This document shows, one piece after another, positions 55,755 through 64,000 of a stretch of DNA of 64,000 nucleotides; the stretch's first letter is position 1, and every line of letters starts with the position of its first letter. This DNA comes from Streptantibioticus parmotrematis (GTDB taxonomy: Bacteria; Actinomycetota; Actinomycetes; Streptomycetales; Streptomycetaceae). The notes beneath the pieces were generated by a model that searched no databases, was not told the origin of the DNA, and was given only the letters and a program-made list of their open reading frames with translations. Location: NCBI RefSeq assembly GCF_019890615.1, contig NZ_JAINVZ010000006.1:62001-126000 (forward strand), in the 5' to 3' direction. The translations under genes and the position numbers were made by a program.

Positions 55755-56138
55755 GTGAACGACATGGCCAACGTCGAGGCAGCCCTGAAGGAAGCGATGA
55801 CCGGCATCGAGGGATCCCTCGGGGTCGCGCTGGTCGACTACACGAGCGGCATGGCGCTCGGCACGGTGGGCGGCGGCAAGGACCTGGACCTGACCGTCGC
55901 CGCGGCCGGGAACACCGACGTGGTGCGCGCCAAGGTGCGCACCATGGAGATGCTGGGCCTCAAGGACGAGATCGAGGACATCCTGATCAGCCTCGACACC
56001 CAGTACCACCTGATCCGGCTGATGAAGGCGCGCGGCAGCAAGGGGCTCTTCCTCTACCTGGCGCTGGACAAGACGCGGGCCAACCTCGCCATGGCGCGCC
56101 ACCAACTGCGGTCCATCGAGGGCGACCTGGAGATCTGA
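55755..56138 (+). CDS. Roadblock/LC7-like small protein C
   Basis: A 127-aa protein similar to A. It has SLGVALVDYTSGMALGTVGG, DLDLTVAAAGNTDVVRAKVR, EDILISLDTQYHLIRLM and GLFLYLALDKTRANLAMARH. GTG 55755 after AAAGGA is taken as start; ATG 55764 is an alternative. It lies 88 bases after B. Its tight clustering with A and B suggests they form hetero-oligomers. Confidence 0.7.
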   Translation: MNDMANVEAALKEAMTGIEGSLGVALVDYTSGMALGTVGGGKDLDLTVAAAGNTDVVRAKVRTMEMLGLKDEIEDILISLDTQYHLIRLMKARGSKGLFLYLALDKTRANLAMARHQLRSIEGDLEI

Positions 56139-56271
56139 CGCGGCGTCATCGCCGTGTCCTCCGGCGTGCCTCTGTGTCTCCCGGCGCACCTCGGCGCCGG
56201 GAGACGCGCTTCGGGGGTCGGCACCCCGGACCGGCGGACGTCCCGCCAGGTGGACGCCCACTGGATTAAAT

Positions 56272-56305
56272 ATTGCCCTCTGCAATACTTGCATCATGGA
56301 TGCAA
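56272..56305. promoter_or_regulatory. Double inverted repeat over the CLC gene start
   Basis: ATTGC/GCAAT flank CCTCT at 56272-56286, and TTGCATC/GATGCAA flank ATG at 56289-56305, where that ATG (56296) is the CLC start codon. TTAAATAT just upstream may be the -10. No ribosome site is seen, so the message may be nearly leaderless and repression may occur at the start itself. Confidence 0.55.
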
Positions 56306-58185
56306 TACCCGTGGACCCCACGACCCGGCACCGCGCGGCCCACCTGGGCGACTTCACCGTGCGGCCGAGGATGCTGTTGATCACCGGCTGGGCGCTGCTG
56401 GTCGGCGGCGCCGGTGCCGTGGCGGCCCTGGCTCTGCTGCGGCTGATCGGGCTGGTCACCAACTTCGTCTTCTACCAGCGCTTCGCCACCTCGCTGGTGG
56501 CCCCCGGCCGGGCGCACCACCCCTGGTGGCTGGTGCTCGGCGCGCCCGTCGCCGGGGGCCTGGTCATCGGCCTGATGGCGCGCTACGGCTCGGAGAAGAT
56601 CCGTGGCCACGGCATGCCCGAGGCGATCGAGGCCATCCTGACCGGCGGCAGCCGGGTCGCGCCCCGGGTGGCCTTCCTCAAGCCGGTCTCCGCCGCCATC
56701 AGCATCGGCACCGGCGGCCCCTTCGGCGCCGAGGGACCGATCATCATGACCGGCGGCGCCATCGGCTCCATCCTCGCGCAGCACATGCGGCTGTCCGCCG
56801 ACGAACGCAAGACCCTGCTGGTCTCGGGCGCCGCCGCAGGCATGGCCGCCACCTTCAACTCCCCGATCGCGGCAGTGCTGCTCGCCGTGGAGCTGCTGCT
56901 GTTCGAATGGCGGCCGCGCAGCTTCGTACCGGTCGTCGGCGCGGTGGCGGTCAGCACGGTCTGCCGCGGTTTCCTGCTGGGCACCGCCCCGATCTTCCCG
57001 GTCGCCACGGCCGGGCTGAAGGTGACGGCGGGCGACACCGCGTTGTGCGTGGTGGCCGGGGTGCTCGGCGGCGCGCTGGCCGTCGCGGCGACCTGGCTGG
57101 TCTACCGCGCCGAGGACGGCTTCGCCCGGCTCCCGTTCCACTGGATGTGGTGGCCCGCGATCGGCGGCGCGATCATCGGCCTGGGCGGTCTGGTCGAACC
57201 CAGGGCGCTCGGCGTCGGCTACGACGTCATCGACCAGCTGCTGACCGGGCGGGCGACCGTCTCCCTGATCATCGGCATCCTGGTCGTCAAGACGCTGATC
57301 TGGGCGCTGTCGCTGGGCTCCGGCACCTCCGGCGGCGTACTGGCGCCGGTCTTCATGATCGGCGGCGCGGTGGGCGCCGCCGAGGGACTGGTCTTCCCCC
57401 ACGTCATCCCCGGCTTCTGGGCGATGACGGGGCTCGCCGCGGTGGTCGGCGGCGTGATGCGCTCGCCGCTGACCGGTGTGATCTTCACCCTGGAGCTGAC
57501 GCACGCCTGGGGGGCCGCGCTGCCCCTGCTGGTCTCCTCGACGGCCGCGTACGCCCTCTCCGCGCTGCTGCTCAAGCGGTCGGTGCTCACCGAGAAGATC
57601 GCCCGGCGCGGACTGCACCTGACCCGCGAGTACTCCACCGACCCGCTGGAGACCTTCTTCGTCGAGGAGGTCATGGACCGCGACGACACCGTGCTGCACG
57701 CCGACGACAGCCTGGACACCGCGCTCACGGCCACCCTGCGTTGCGGCGACGCGGGACGCGACGGGCGGCGGCTCTTCCCGGTGGACCTCGGCGACGAGGA
57801 CGCGCCGCTCGCCGTCGTCACCCGCCGCAGGCTGCTCGACGCCTCCGCGAAGGCGTCCGTTACGGGCCCGGCGACGACCGTGCGGGAGGTGAGCCGCCCG
57901 GCCACGGTCGTGCTGCGCCCCGACGACACCCTGCGGCGCGCCGCGTACCTCTTCGCCGAGCACGGTGTCACCGAGGCCCCGGTCGTCGGCCACGGCCCCG
58001 GCGGTCGGGTCGTCGGCACGGTCGCGCTGCGGCACCTGCTGTACGCGCGGCGGCACGACCTGACCGAGGAGGTCCACCGCCAGCGTCTGCTGCCCCGGCA
58101 GGGCTCCGGCCGGTCCACCGTCGTCGACGGCTCCGGTGCCCGCCCCGCGCCGGAACCGGCCCGCCGCGAGGCCGCCGACGTCTGA
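56296..58185 (+). CDS. CLC-family chloride channel/antiporter with CBS domains
   Basis: A 629-aa membrane protein of the CLC type (about residues 25-430) followed by two CBS domains (about 450-590). Selectivity motifs are GHGMPEAIEAI, GGPFGAEGPIIMTGG with the gating glutamate, and GSGTSGGVLAPVFMIGG. They follow the ordinary chloride type (GSGIP, GxEGP) and not the fluoride-specific CLC-F type. CBS domains usually bind adenine nucleotides and regulate gating. No fluoride riboswitch lies upstream. The start codon sits within a palindrome. It is convergent with a MarR gene. Confidence 0.9.
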   Translation: MDAIPVDPTTRHRAAHLGDFTVRPRMLLITGWALLVGGAGAVAALALLRLIGLVTNFVFYQRFATSLVAPGRAHHPWWLVLGAPVAGGLVIGLMARYGSEKIRGHGMPEAIEAILTGGSRVAPRVAFLKPVSAAISIGTGGPFGAEGPIIMTGGAIGSILAQHMRLSADERKTLLVSGAAAGMAATFNSPIAAVLLAVELLLFEWRPRSFVPVVGAVAVSTVCRGFLLGTAPIFPVATAGLKVTAGDTALCVVAGVLGGALAVAATWLVYRAEDGFARLPFHWMWWPAIGGAIIGLGGLVEPRALGVGYDVIDQLLTGRATVSLIIGILVVKTLIWALSLGSGTSGGVLAPVFMIGGAVGAAEGLVFPHVIPGFWAMTGLAAVVGGVMRSPLTGVIFTLELTHAWGAALPLLVSSTAAYALSALLLKRSVLTEKIARRGLHLTREYSTDPLETFFVEEVMDRDDTVLHADDSLDTALTATLRCGDAGRDGRRLFPVDLGDEDAPLAVVTRRRLLDASAKASVTGPATTVREVSRPATVVLRPDDTLRRAAYLFAEHGVTEAPVVGHGPGGRVVGTVALRHLLYARRHDLTEEVHRQRLLPRQGSGRSTVVDGSGARPAPEPARREAADV

Positions 58186-58253
58186 CAGGGCCCGGGCCCA
58201 CCGCCGGACCCCGGCGTTCGCGGCCCGCAGCCGGGACCGACGGTGCGCTCGCC

Positions 58254-58796
58254 TCAGATGCTCCGGGCCGTCCGCTCCGCCGGTCCCGGCTCCGGGCCCA
58301 TCAGCGCCTCGTCGGCCGCCCCCGCCAGCGCCCGCAGGGAGCGGATCAGACCGGTGCGCTGGTCGGCGGGCAGACGGGAGACGATCGCGCGGATCTCCCG
58401 GCGCCGGTGGTCCATCACCCGTTCCACCAGTCCGGCGCCCTCGGGCGTCAGGCGCAGCACGACCTCACGGCGGTTGCCCGGATTGACCTGGCGGTCCACC
58501 AGGGCGTGGGCAGCCAGCTTGTCCACCATGCGCATCGCCGTCGACGGGTTGACGTCCAGCGCGGCGGCGAGCGCGGCCAGCTTGACCGGGCCCTCTCCGT
58601 CCAGGACGACGAGCGTCCGCAGCTGGGGCAGGGTCAGCGTCGTGTCGATCGCGGCCAGCGAACGGGCGGAGATCGCCACGAAGAGCCGCGAGGCCGCCAT
58701 CACGACCTCGCCGACCTCCTCCACCGCCGCGTCGTCCAGCGGTTCCGGCGGCGGTTCCTGGGACGCCGGGGTACCGCGATTCGCCTGTCGCACCAT
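58254..58796 (-). CDS. MarR-family regulator
   Basis: A 180-aa MarR protein with its winged helix at about 55-125 (LPQLRTLVVLDGEGPVKLAA, LAAALDVNPSTAMRMVDKLA, VNPGNRREVVLRLTPEG). The wing has the NRRE form instead of DxRS. The first ATG (58796) has no ribosome site; TATAAC lies 6 bases upstream on the coding strand, which suits a leaderless transcript. Its target could be the convergent CLC gene, whose start has strong palindromes, or the divergent RidA gene. Confidence 0.85.
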   Translation of the reverse strand: MVRQANRGTPASQEPPPEPLDDAAVEEVGEVVMAASRLFVAISARSLAAIDTTLTLPQLRTLVVLDGEGPVKLAALAAALDVNPSTAMRMVDKLAAHALVDRQVNPGNRREVVLRLTPEGAGLVERVMDHRRREIRAIVSRLPADQRTGLIRSLRALAGAADEALMGPEPGPAERTARSI

Positions 58797-58883
58797 GAGG
58801 CTGTTATACCGCTTTCGAACGCGCGTCCCGGCGAACCCGGAGGCCAAGGGGCCCCGGGCACCGGGAAGGTGAGGAGAGAACGC

Positions 58884-59270
58884 ATGCGGCACGTCACCCG
58901 TCCTGACGGCATGCCCCCGGTGAACGGCTACAGCCACGTCGTGGCCGCGGCCGGCACGCTCGTCGCGGTCTCCGGCCAGGTGCCGATGGACGCGGACGGC
59001 CAGGTGGTCGGCGAGGACGACGCGGCGGCGCAGGTCCGGCAGGTCTTCGTCAACCTGCGCACCGCACTGGACGCCGCGGGGGCGTCGCTCGCCGACGTGA
59101 TCAAGCTGACGGTCTTCCTGACCGACCTGGCGGACCTGCCCGCGTTCCGCGCCGCGCGTGACGAGTTCCTCGACCCCGAGCGGCTTCCGGCCTGCTCCCT
59201 GGTACGGGTCGCCGGGCTGGTCCACCCCGCGTTCCGGGTCGAGATCGACGCGCTCGCGGTGACCTCATGA
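58884..59270 (+). CDS. RidA/YjgF-family enamine deaminase
   Basis: A 128-aa RidA protein that would hydrolyse reactive enamine/imine intermediates made by PLP enzymes. Seen: VSGQVPMDADGQVVGEDDAA, QVRQVFVNLRTALDAAGASL, DVIKLTVFLTDLADLPAFR and LPACSLVRVAGLVHPAFRVE, with the arginine in SLVRV that binds the substrate carboxylate and the final E in VEID. ATG 58884 follows GAGGAGAG. It is divergent from marR. Confidence 0.9.
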   Translation: MRHVTRPDGMPPVNGYSHVVAAAGTLVAVSGQVPMDADGQVVGEDDAAAQVRQVFVNLRTALDAAGASLADVIKLTVFLTDLADLPAFRAARDEFLDPERLPACSLVRVAGLVHPAFRVEIDALAVTS

Positions 59271-59400
59271 TCCTGGAGCGAGCCGAGGCAGCGTCCCGCA
59301 GGCCCGGACATCGCGTTGTTGCATCACGCGGCTGCCCTGTGTAGAAACCCGGATTCCCCGCCACCACCGCACCCGTACCGCGCAGTTCTTGGAGTATCAG

Positions 59401-60189
59401 ATGACCGACCCCCGGCACCCGCTGGACAACCCGGCGCGCTCCGCCCTGACCGGCCCGCACGCGCACCTCGCCGAGCGGCGCGGCAGGGTGCTGCGGTATC
59501 CGGCAGACGTCTGCCCGTTCGTCGCGCTGCCGGACGACCCGGACGCGGCGGACTGGGCGGACGCCGCCGCGCTGGCCGGGGCGGGCGGGACGGTCGTGCT
59601 GGCCGCGGTGGACACCCCCACGCCGCCGGACTGGCCGGAGACGTTCGCCGCCCCGTGCGTGCAGCTCGTCGACGAGCGGGTGGCCGCCGGGCCCGATCCG
59701 GAGGCGGTCCTGCTCGGGCCCGCGGACGTGCCGGAGATGCTGGACCTGGTGGAGCGCACCCGCCCGGGCCCCTTCCTGCCCCGCACCGCCGGACTCGGCA
59801 CGTACCTCGGCATCCGGCGCGGCGGCGTGCTGGTGGCGATGGCGGGGGAGCGGATGCGGCCGCCCGGCTGGACGGAGATCAGTGCCGTGTGCACCGACCC
59901 GGCGTACCGCGGTCAGGGCCTGGCCGCCCGCCTGATCCGGGCCGTGACCGCGGTCGTGCGCGAGCGCGGGGACCGGGCGTTCCTGCACGCCGCGTCCGAG
60001 AACACCGGGGCGATCCGGCTGTACGAGACGCTGGGATTCGGCCTGCGGCGCACGACGATGTTCCGCGGGGCACAGGTGCCGGACGCGGAGACGGTGAGCT
60101 GGGCGCGGGACGCGTCGCCCGCGCGGCCCGGACGGGACACCGGCGCGGCGTCCGGCCTGCCCGAGGGACCCCGCGAGCGGGTCGGCTGA
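59401..60189 (+). CDS. GNAT-family N-acetyltransferase
   Basis: A 262-aa protein whose C-terminal half (about 100-235) is a GNAT domain of the FR47 type: AMAGERMRPPGWTEISAVCT, DPAYRGQGLAARLIRAVTAV with the acetyl-CoA loop RGQGLA near residue 179, and FLHAASENTGAIRLYETLGF. ATG 59401 follows GGAG by 6 bases; an earlier TTG is possible. The N-terminal 95 residues are less conserved. The substrate is unknown. Confidence 0.87.
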   Translation: MTDPRHPLDNPARSALTGPHAHLAERRGRVLRYPADVCPFVALPDDPDAADWADAAALAGAGGTVVLAAVDTPTPPDWPETFAAPCVQLVDERVAAGPDPEAVLLGPADVPEMLDLVERTRPGPFLPRTAGLGTYLGIRRGGVLVAMAGERMRPPGWTEISAVCTDPAYRGQGLAARLIRAVTAVVRERGDRAFLHAASENTGAIRLYETLGFGLRRTTMFRGAQVPDAETVSWARDASPARPGRDTGAASGLPEGPRERVG

Positions 60190-60306
60190 GTCACCCGGAC
60201 GGCCCCGCCCGCCGGGCCCGTCCGCACGACGCCGTACGGACCCCGGCCGCCGCACAGGGAACGCACAGTGGACGGGGTCCGGCCCGGCGACCTCCCACCT
60301 CCTGCG

Positions 60307-60337
60307 TTGGCCTGTCGCGGTCGGGCAGTGTAGACAT
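60307..60337 (+). promoter_or_regulatory. Candidate promoter of a leaderless transcript for the membrane phosphatase
   Basis: TTGGCC (60307) and TAGACAT (60331) are separated by 18 bases, and the assumed start codon ATG 60343 falls where transcription would begin. No ribosome site is seen before that ATG. Confidence 0.45.
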
Positions 60338-60342
60338 GGCGT

Positions 60343-63132
60343 ATGCCCCGTTTCCGGGGCCGGTCCTGGGCTCCGTCGGCCCGCCGTGCCACTGATCGGC
60401 GCCCACGGGGTCGGCCTGATCACCCGAGTCGAGCCGGCAGCCAGGACGCACGCGAGCGCCGGGACCAGCGGCCGGACGCCGAGCGGCGCCGGTGGCTGGG
60501 ACTGAGTGTCCGCAGCCTGGCCGGCCAGGTCTTCGTGCTCCAAGTGGTCATCGTGCTGCTGCTCATCGCCGCCGCGGTGGGCGAACTCGTCGCGCAGTCG
60601 CACCACGACAGCACCCAGGAGGCCCGCAACCGCTCGCTCGCCGTCGCCCAGACCTTCGCCAACTCGCCGGGCATGGTGGCCGCGCTCGCCGCCAAGGACC
60701 CGACCGCGATCCTCCAGCCGAAGGCCCAGGAGGTGCGGGCCACCACCGGGGTGGACTTCGTCGTCGTCACCAACACCCAGGGCATTCGCTACACCCACCC
60801 GATCCGCAACAGGATCGGCAAGAAGTTCGTCGGCGACATCTCCCAGCCGCTGGCCGGTCACCCCGTCACCCAGACCATCAACGGCACCATCGGCCGCCTC
60901 GTGCAGGCGGTCGTCCCCGTCTTCGACGCCAAGGGCAAGGTCGTCGGCCTGGTCTCCGCGGGCATCACCATCAGCAAGATCAGCAACGTCACCGACCGGC
61001 AGCTGCCCATCCTGCTCAGCGGCGCGATCCTGGCGCTCGGCCTGTCCACCGCGGGCACCGCCCTGGTCAGCCGCAGGCTGCGCCGCCAGACCCACGGCCT
61101 GGGCCCGGCCGAGATGACCCGGATGTACGAACACCACGACGCGGTGCTGCACTCCGTCCGCGAGGGCGTCCTGATCGTCGGCGAGGACGGCAGGGTGCTG
61201 CTCGCCAACGACGAGGCGCGCCGCCTGCTGGACCTGCCGCCCGACGTGGAGGGCCGACCGCTGGACGAGCTGGGCCTGCCCGAGCAGCTGGCCCGGCTGC
61301 TGCGGTCCGGCTCGGCCGTCACCGACGAGGTCTTCAGCGCCGGCCCCCGGCTGCTGGCCACCAACATCCGCTCCACCGACCGCGACGGCGGCCCGCCCGG
61401 CACCGTGGCCACCCTGCGCGACTCCACCGAGCTGCGGGCGCTCAGCGGCAAGGCGGACCAGGCCCGCGGGCGGCTGCGGCTGCTGCACGACGCCAGCAGG
61501 GCCATCGGCACCACCCTGGACGTGCGCCGCACCGCCGAGGAGCTGACCCGGGTGGCCACCCCGAGCTTCGCCGACTTCGTCACCGTCGACCTCGCCGAGG
61601 GCGTCCTGCTGGGCGAGGAGCCCACCCCGGGCGAGGCGATGCAGCTGCGCCGGGTGGCCTCCGGCGGCATCCGCGACGACGCTCCGCTCTACCCGGTCGG
61701 CCAGACCATCACGTTCGCCCCGAGCACCCCGCAGGCCAACAGCCTCAGGACCGGGCGGGCAGAGCTGGAGCCGTCGCTCGACGCGGCCCCCGACTGGCAG
61801 GCGCAGGACGTCGAACGCACCCGGCGCGTCATCGACTACGGCATCCACTCGCTGATCGCGGTGCCGCTGCGGGCGCGCGGCGCGGTGCTGGGGGTGGCCA
61901 ACTTCTGGCGTTGCGAGCAGCCCGACCCGTTCGAGGACGACGACCGGTCGCTGGCCGAGGAACTGGTGGCGCACGCCGCGTTGTGCGTCGACAACGCCCG
62001 CCGCTACACCCGCGAGCACGCGATGGCGGTCACCCTCCAGCACAGCCTGCTGCCGCGCGGCCTGCCCGAGCAGAACGCCCTGGAGGTCGCCTACCGCTAC
62101 CTGCCCGCGCAGGCCGGGGTCGGCGGCGACTGGTTCGACGTCATCCCGCTGCCCGGCTCACGGGTGGCGCTGGTGGTCGGCGACGTGGTCGGCCACGGGC
62201 TGCACGCCGCGGCCACCATGGGACGGCTGCGCACCGCGGTGCACAACTTCTCCTCCCTCGACGTGCCGCCCGACGAACTCCTCGGCCACCTGGACGAATT
62301 GGTCAACCGCATCGACCAGGAGACCCCGGCCGCCGGGGACGAGTCGGCGATCACCGGCGCCACCTGCCTGTACGCCACGTACGACCCGGCGAGCAGGCGC
62401 TGCGTCATCGCCCGGGCCGGCCACCCGCCGCCCGCCGTCGTCCACCCGGACGGACGGGTGGAGTTCGCCGAGGTGCCCGCGGGGCCGCCCCTGGGCCTCG
62501 CCGTGCTGCCGTTCGAGACCACGGAGATCCTCCTGGAGGAGGGCAGCCGCCTGGTCTTCTACACCGACGGCCTGGTCGAGGAGCGCGACGAGGACATCGA
62601 CGTGGGCCTGGAACGGCTGCGCGGGGTGCTGGCCGAGGGGGAGCGCACCCCCGACGAGACCTGCTCCGCCGTGCTCGGCTCGCTGCTGCCCGCCCACCAG
62701 CGCGACGACATCGCCCTGCTGGTGGCCCGCACCCGGGTGCTCAGGCCCGACCAGATCGCGGACTGGGAGGTGCCGTCCGACCCGGCCGCGGTCGCCACGG
62801 TACGCGCCGACGTCACCCGCAAGCTGGAGGAATGGGGCCTGGGCGACCTGGCGTTCACCACCGAACTGATCCTCAGCGAACTGATCACCAACGCCATCCG
62901 CTACGCCACCGGGCCCATCCGGGTGCGGCTGCTGCGCGACCGCAGATTGACCTGCGAGGTCTCCGACACCAGCAGTACCGCCCCGCACCTGCGGTACGCG
63001 GCGAGCACCGACGAGGGCGGGCGCGGACTGTTCCTCGTCGCGCAGTTCGCCGAACGCTGGGGGACGCGCTACACCCCGGACGGCAAGGTCATCTGGACCG
63101 AGCAACAGCTCGAACCCTCCTGGGAGTTCTGA
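60343..63132 (+). CDS. Membrane sensor SpoIIE-type phosphatase (Cache-PAS-GAF-PP2C-HATPase)
   Basis: A 929-aa signalling protein. A basic N-terminus is followed by TM1 (about 61-84), a CitA/DcuS-like extracellular sensor (about 85-205, FVVVTNTQGIRYTHPIRNRI, GRLVQAVVPVFDAKGKVVGL), TM2 (about 222-242), PAS (255-365, LHSVREGVLIVGEDGRVLLA), GAF (380-560), PP2C (570-770, GVGGDWFDVIPLPGSRVALV, GDVVGHGLHAAATMGRLR), and an RsbW-like ATPase (795-925, ELILSELITNAIRYATG). It would link an outside ligand, perhaps a carboxylic acid, to sigma-factor control. The start ATG 60343 is the first of the frame and may be leaderless. Confidence 0.88.
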   Translation: MPRFRGRSWAPSARRATDRRPRGRPDHPSRAGSQDARERRDQRPDAERRRWLGLSVRSLAGQVFVLQVVIVLLLIAAAVGELVAQSHHDSTQEARNRSLAVAQTFANSPGMVAALAAKDPTAILQPKAQEVRATTGVDFVVVTNTQGIRYTHPIRNRIGKKFVGDISQPLAGHPVTQTINGTIGRLVQAVVPVFDAKGKVVGLVSAGITISKISNVTDRQLPILLSGAILALGLSTAGTALVSRRLRRQTHGLGPAEMTRMYEHHDAVLHSVREGVLIVGEDGRVLLANDEARRLLDLPPDVEGRPLDELGLPEQLARLLRSGSAVTDEVFSAGPRLLATNIRSTDRDGGPPGTVATLRDSTELRALSGKADQARGRLRLLHDASRAIGTTLDVRRTAEELTRVATPSFADFVTVDLAEGVLLGEEPTPGEAMQLRRVASGGIRDDAPLYPVGQTITFAPSTPQANSLRTGRAELEPSLDAAPDWQAQDVERTRRVIDYGIHSLIAVPLRARGAVLGVANFWRCEQPDPFEDDDRSLAEELVAHAALCVDNARRYTREHAMAVTLQHSLLPRGLPEQNALEVAYRYLPAQAGVGGDWFDVIPLPGSRVALVVGDVVGHGLHAAATMGRLRTAVHNFSSLDVPPDELLGHLDELVNRIDQETPAAGDESAITGATCLYATYDPASRRCVIARAGHPPPAVVHPDGRVEFAEVPAGPPLGLAVLPFETTEILLEEGSRLVFYTDGLVEERDEDIDVGLERLRGVLAEGERTPDETCSAVLGSLLPAHQRDDIALLVARTRVLRPDQIADWEVPSDPAAVATVRADVTRKLEEWGLGDLAFTTELILSELITNAIRYATGPIRVRLLRDRRLTCEVSDTSSTAPHLRYAASTDEGGRGLFLVAQFAERWGTRYTPDGKVIWTEQQLEPSWEF

Positions 63133-63238
63133 CCGCCGGGCGCGTGGCGCCTCCGAAGAACGCCCGCCGCTCCGGCTCCAACCGGTGCTTCACGGACGGG
63201 ATTTGGGCAGATCACCGGACCTTCAATAACATCCGGCG

Positions 63239-64000
63239 ATGATCACAAGAAAGCGGTTGGCGGCTTGGCTGGGCACCGCCCTGCTCACCGTCGCGACCTG
63301 CGGCGCGCTGCCCGCGTCGGCCTCCGCCGACGCACCCGATCCCCAGGCGGCTCCCAAGGTCGAACTCGTCCTGGACGTCAGCGGTTCGATGAGCACCAAG
63401 GACATCGACGGCCAGTCGCGGATGTCCGCGGCCAAGCAGGCGTTCGACGAGGTGCTGGACTCCACGCCGGCCGACACCCAGCTCGGCATCCGCACCCTCG
63501 GCGCCAACTACCCCGGCGACGACCGCCAGGTCGGCTGCCGCGACACCGCCCAGCTCTACCCGGTCGGCCCGCTCGACCGGGACCAGGCCAAGGCCGCGGT
63601 CGCCACGCTCAACCCGACCGGCTGGACCCCCATCGGCCCCGCCCTGCTGGCCGCCGCCAAGGACCTCAAGGGCGGCACCGGCAGCCACCGCATCGTCCTG
63701 ATCACCGACGGCGAGGACACCTGCGGGCCCACCAACCCCTGCGAGATCGCCCGGCAGATCGCGGCGCAGGGCGTCGGCATGACCATCGACACCCTCGGCC
63801 TGATCCCCGACGCCACCACCCGCGACCAGCTCAGCTGCATCGCCGAGGCGACCGGCGGCACGTACACCACCGTGCAGCACCGCCAGCAACTGACCAACCG
63901 GGTGCAGCAGTTGGTGCAACGGGACACCGACACCACGGTCAACCCGGTGCCGGTGCAGGGCGGTCCCGACTGCGCCGACGCGCCCACCGTGCGGCCCGGC
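63239..64000 (+). CDS. Secreted von Willebrand factor A domain protein (3' end outside window)
   Basis: The frame opens at ATG 63239 and stays open to the last base (254 codons). The start MITRKRLAAWLGTALLTVAT is a signal peptide with a probable cut after ASASA near residue 30. A vWA domain follows with the MIDAS motif DVSGSMS (D46, S48, S50), a threonine/aspartate pair further on (GWTPIGPALLAA and LITDGEDTCG), and ends near residue 225. Several cysteines (C100-C160 region) may form disulfides outside the cell. No ribosome site is seen upstream, so the message may be leaderless. The family binds proteins or metals on the cell surface. Confidence 0.85.
   Translation, partial: MITRKRLAAWLGTALLTVATCGALPASASADAPDPQAAPKVELVLDVSGSMSTKDIDGQSRMSAAKQAFDEVLDSTPADTQLGIRTLGANYPGDDRQVGCRDTAQLYPVGPLDRDQAKAAVATLNPTGWTPIGPALLAAAKDLKGGTGSHRIVLITDGEDTCGPTNPCEIARQIAAQGVGMTIDTLGLIPDATTRDQLSCIAEATGGTYTTVQHRQQLTNRVQQLVQRDTDTTVNPVPVQGGPDCADAPTVRPG

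Noticed and set aside
56296-58185. Fluoride-specific CLC-F exporter
   Set aside because: The selectivity motifs are of the ordinary chloride type (GHGMPE, GAEGP with gating glutamate) and no fluoride aptamer precedes the gene.
58254-59225. Extension of the MarR gene to a 323-aa protein
   Set aside because: The upstream part is antisense to ridA and does not look like protein. The MarR fold starts at ATG 58796.

Overview
The window looks like a piece of a Streptomyces (or close Streptomycetaceae) chromosome. It is very GC-rich with strong third-position GC bias, GTG starts are common, genes often overlap by four bases (GTGA/ATGA), I noticed no leucine TTA codons, and the gene families are typical of that group (ScfR-type regulators, DUF2180, SpoIIE-type phosphatases, STAND regulators). 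All calls come from reading the sequence; no database search was run.

1-17 kb is carbon metabolism organised around acetyl-CoA, propionyl-CoA and vitamin B12. The extreme left holds the first 25 codons of metE behind a cobalamin riboswitch. Next come an aceA-aceB-hydroxyacyl-CoA dehydrogenase block (glyoxylate shunt), a divergent ScfR/RamB-type regulator, and a valine-degradation operon (mmsA, acyl-CoA dehydrogenase, 3-hydroxyisobutyryl-CoA hydrolase, mmsB) that carries its own cobalamin riboswitch. A second ScfR/PrpR-type regulator is divergent from prpD-prpB-prpC (methylcitrate cycle). Both regulator intergenic regions carry copies of YTGCGAA. The region therefore joins production of propionyl-CoA from valine with a B12-independent route for using it.

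17-36 kb is the most striking part. Five sequences match the fluoride (crcB) riboswitch architecture: a GATG-containing GC hairpin whose loop pairs with a distal TGATGGCYYCT. They precede an EttA-like ABC-F protein, a 46-aa membrane peptide plus DUF2180 protein, a Nudix hydrolase, a six-gene group-4-hydrogenase-like membrane complex, and a pair of MutS-like ATPases. Interleaved are a second enolase with intact catalytic residues and a small two-TM protein, each behind a near-identical ~74-nt pseudoknot-like RNA that I could not name and that has a built-in Shine-Dalgarno-sequestering hairpin. A degenerate CysRS-like protein, a DUF211-VIT pair and a PAP2 phosphatase also lie here. The hydrogenase-like complex has lost all NiFe and N2-cluster cysteines, so it is an Ehr-type complex. 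No CrcB/Fluc channel was seen. I read this as a fluoride (or halide/metal-stress) resistance island centred on tolerance rather than export.

36-64 kb is a mixed accessory and signalling region. It holds a secreted lipase-like hydrolase, a GT-B-like protein, a STAND/TPR regulator broken by an in-frame TAA, an orphan type II thioesterase, a PASTA-less Ser/Thr kinase, a FAD monooxygenase with divergent MarR, two large PAS/GAF/SpoIIE phosphatases with fused anti-sigma-type kinase domains, a PRC-barrel stress protein, TetR, an MHS-family transporter, three small roadblock/LC7-like proteins, a CLC channel with CBS domains, MarR, RidA, GNAT, and the start of a secreted vWA protein cut by the window edge.
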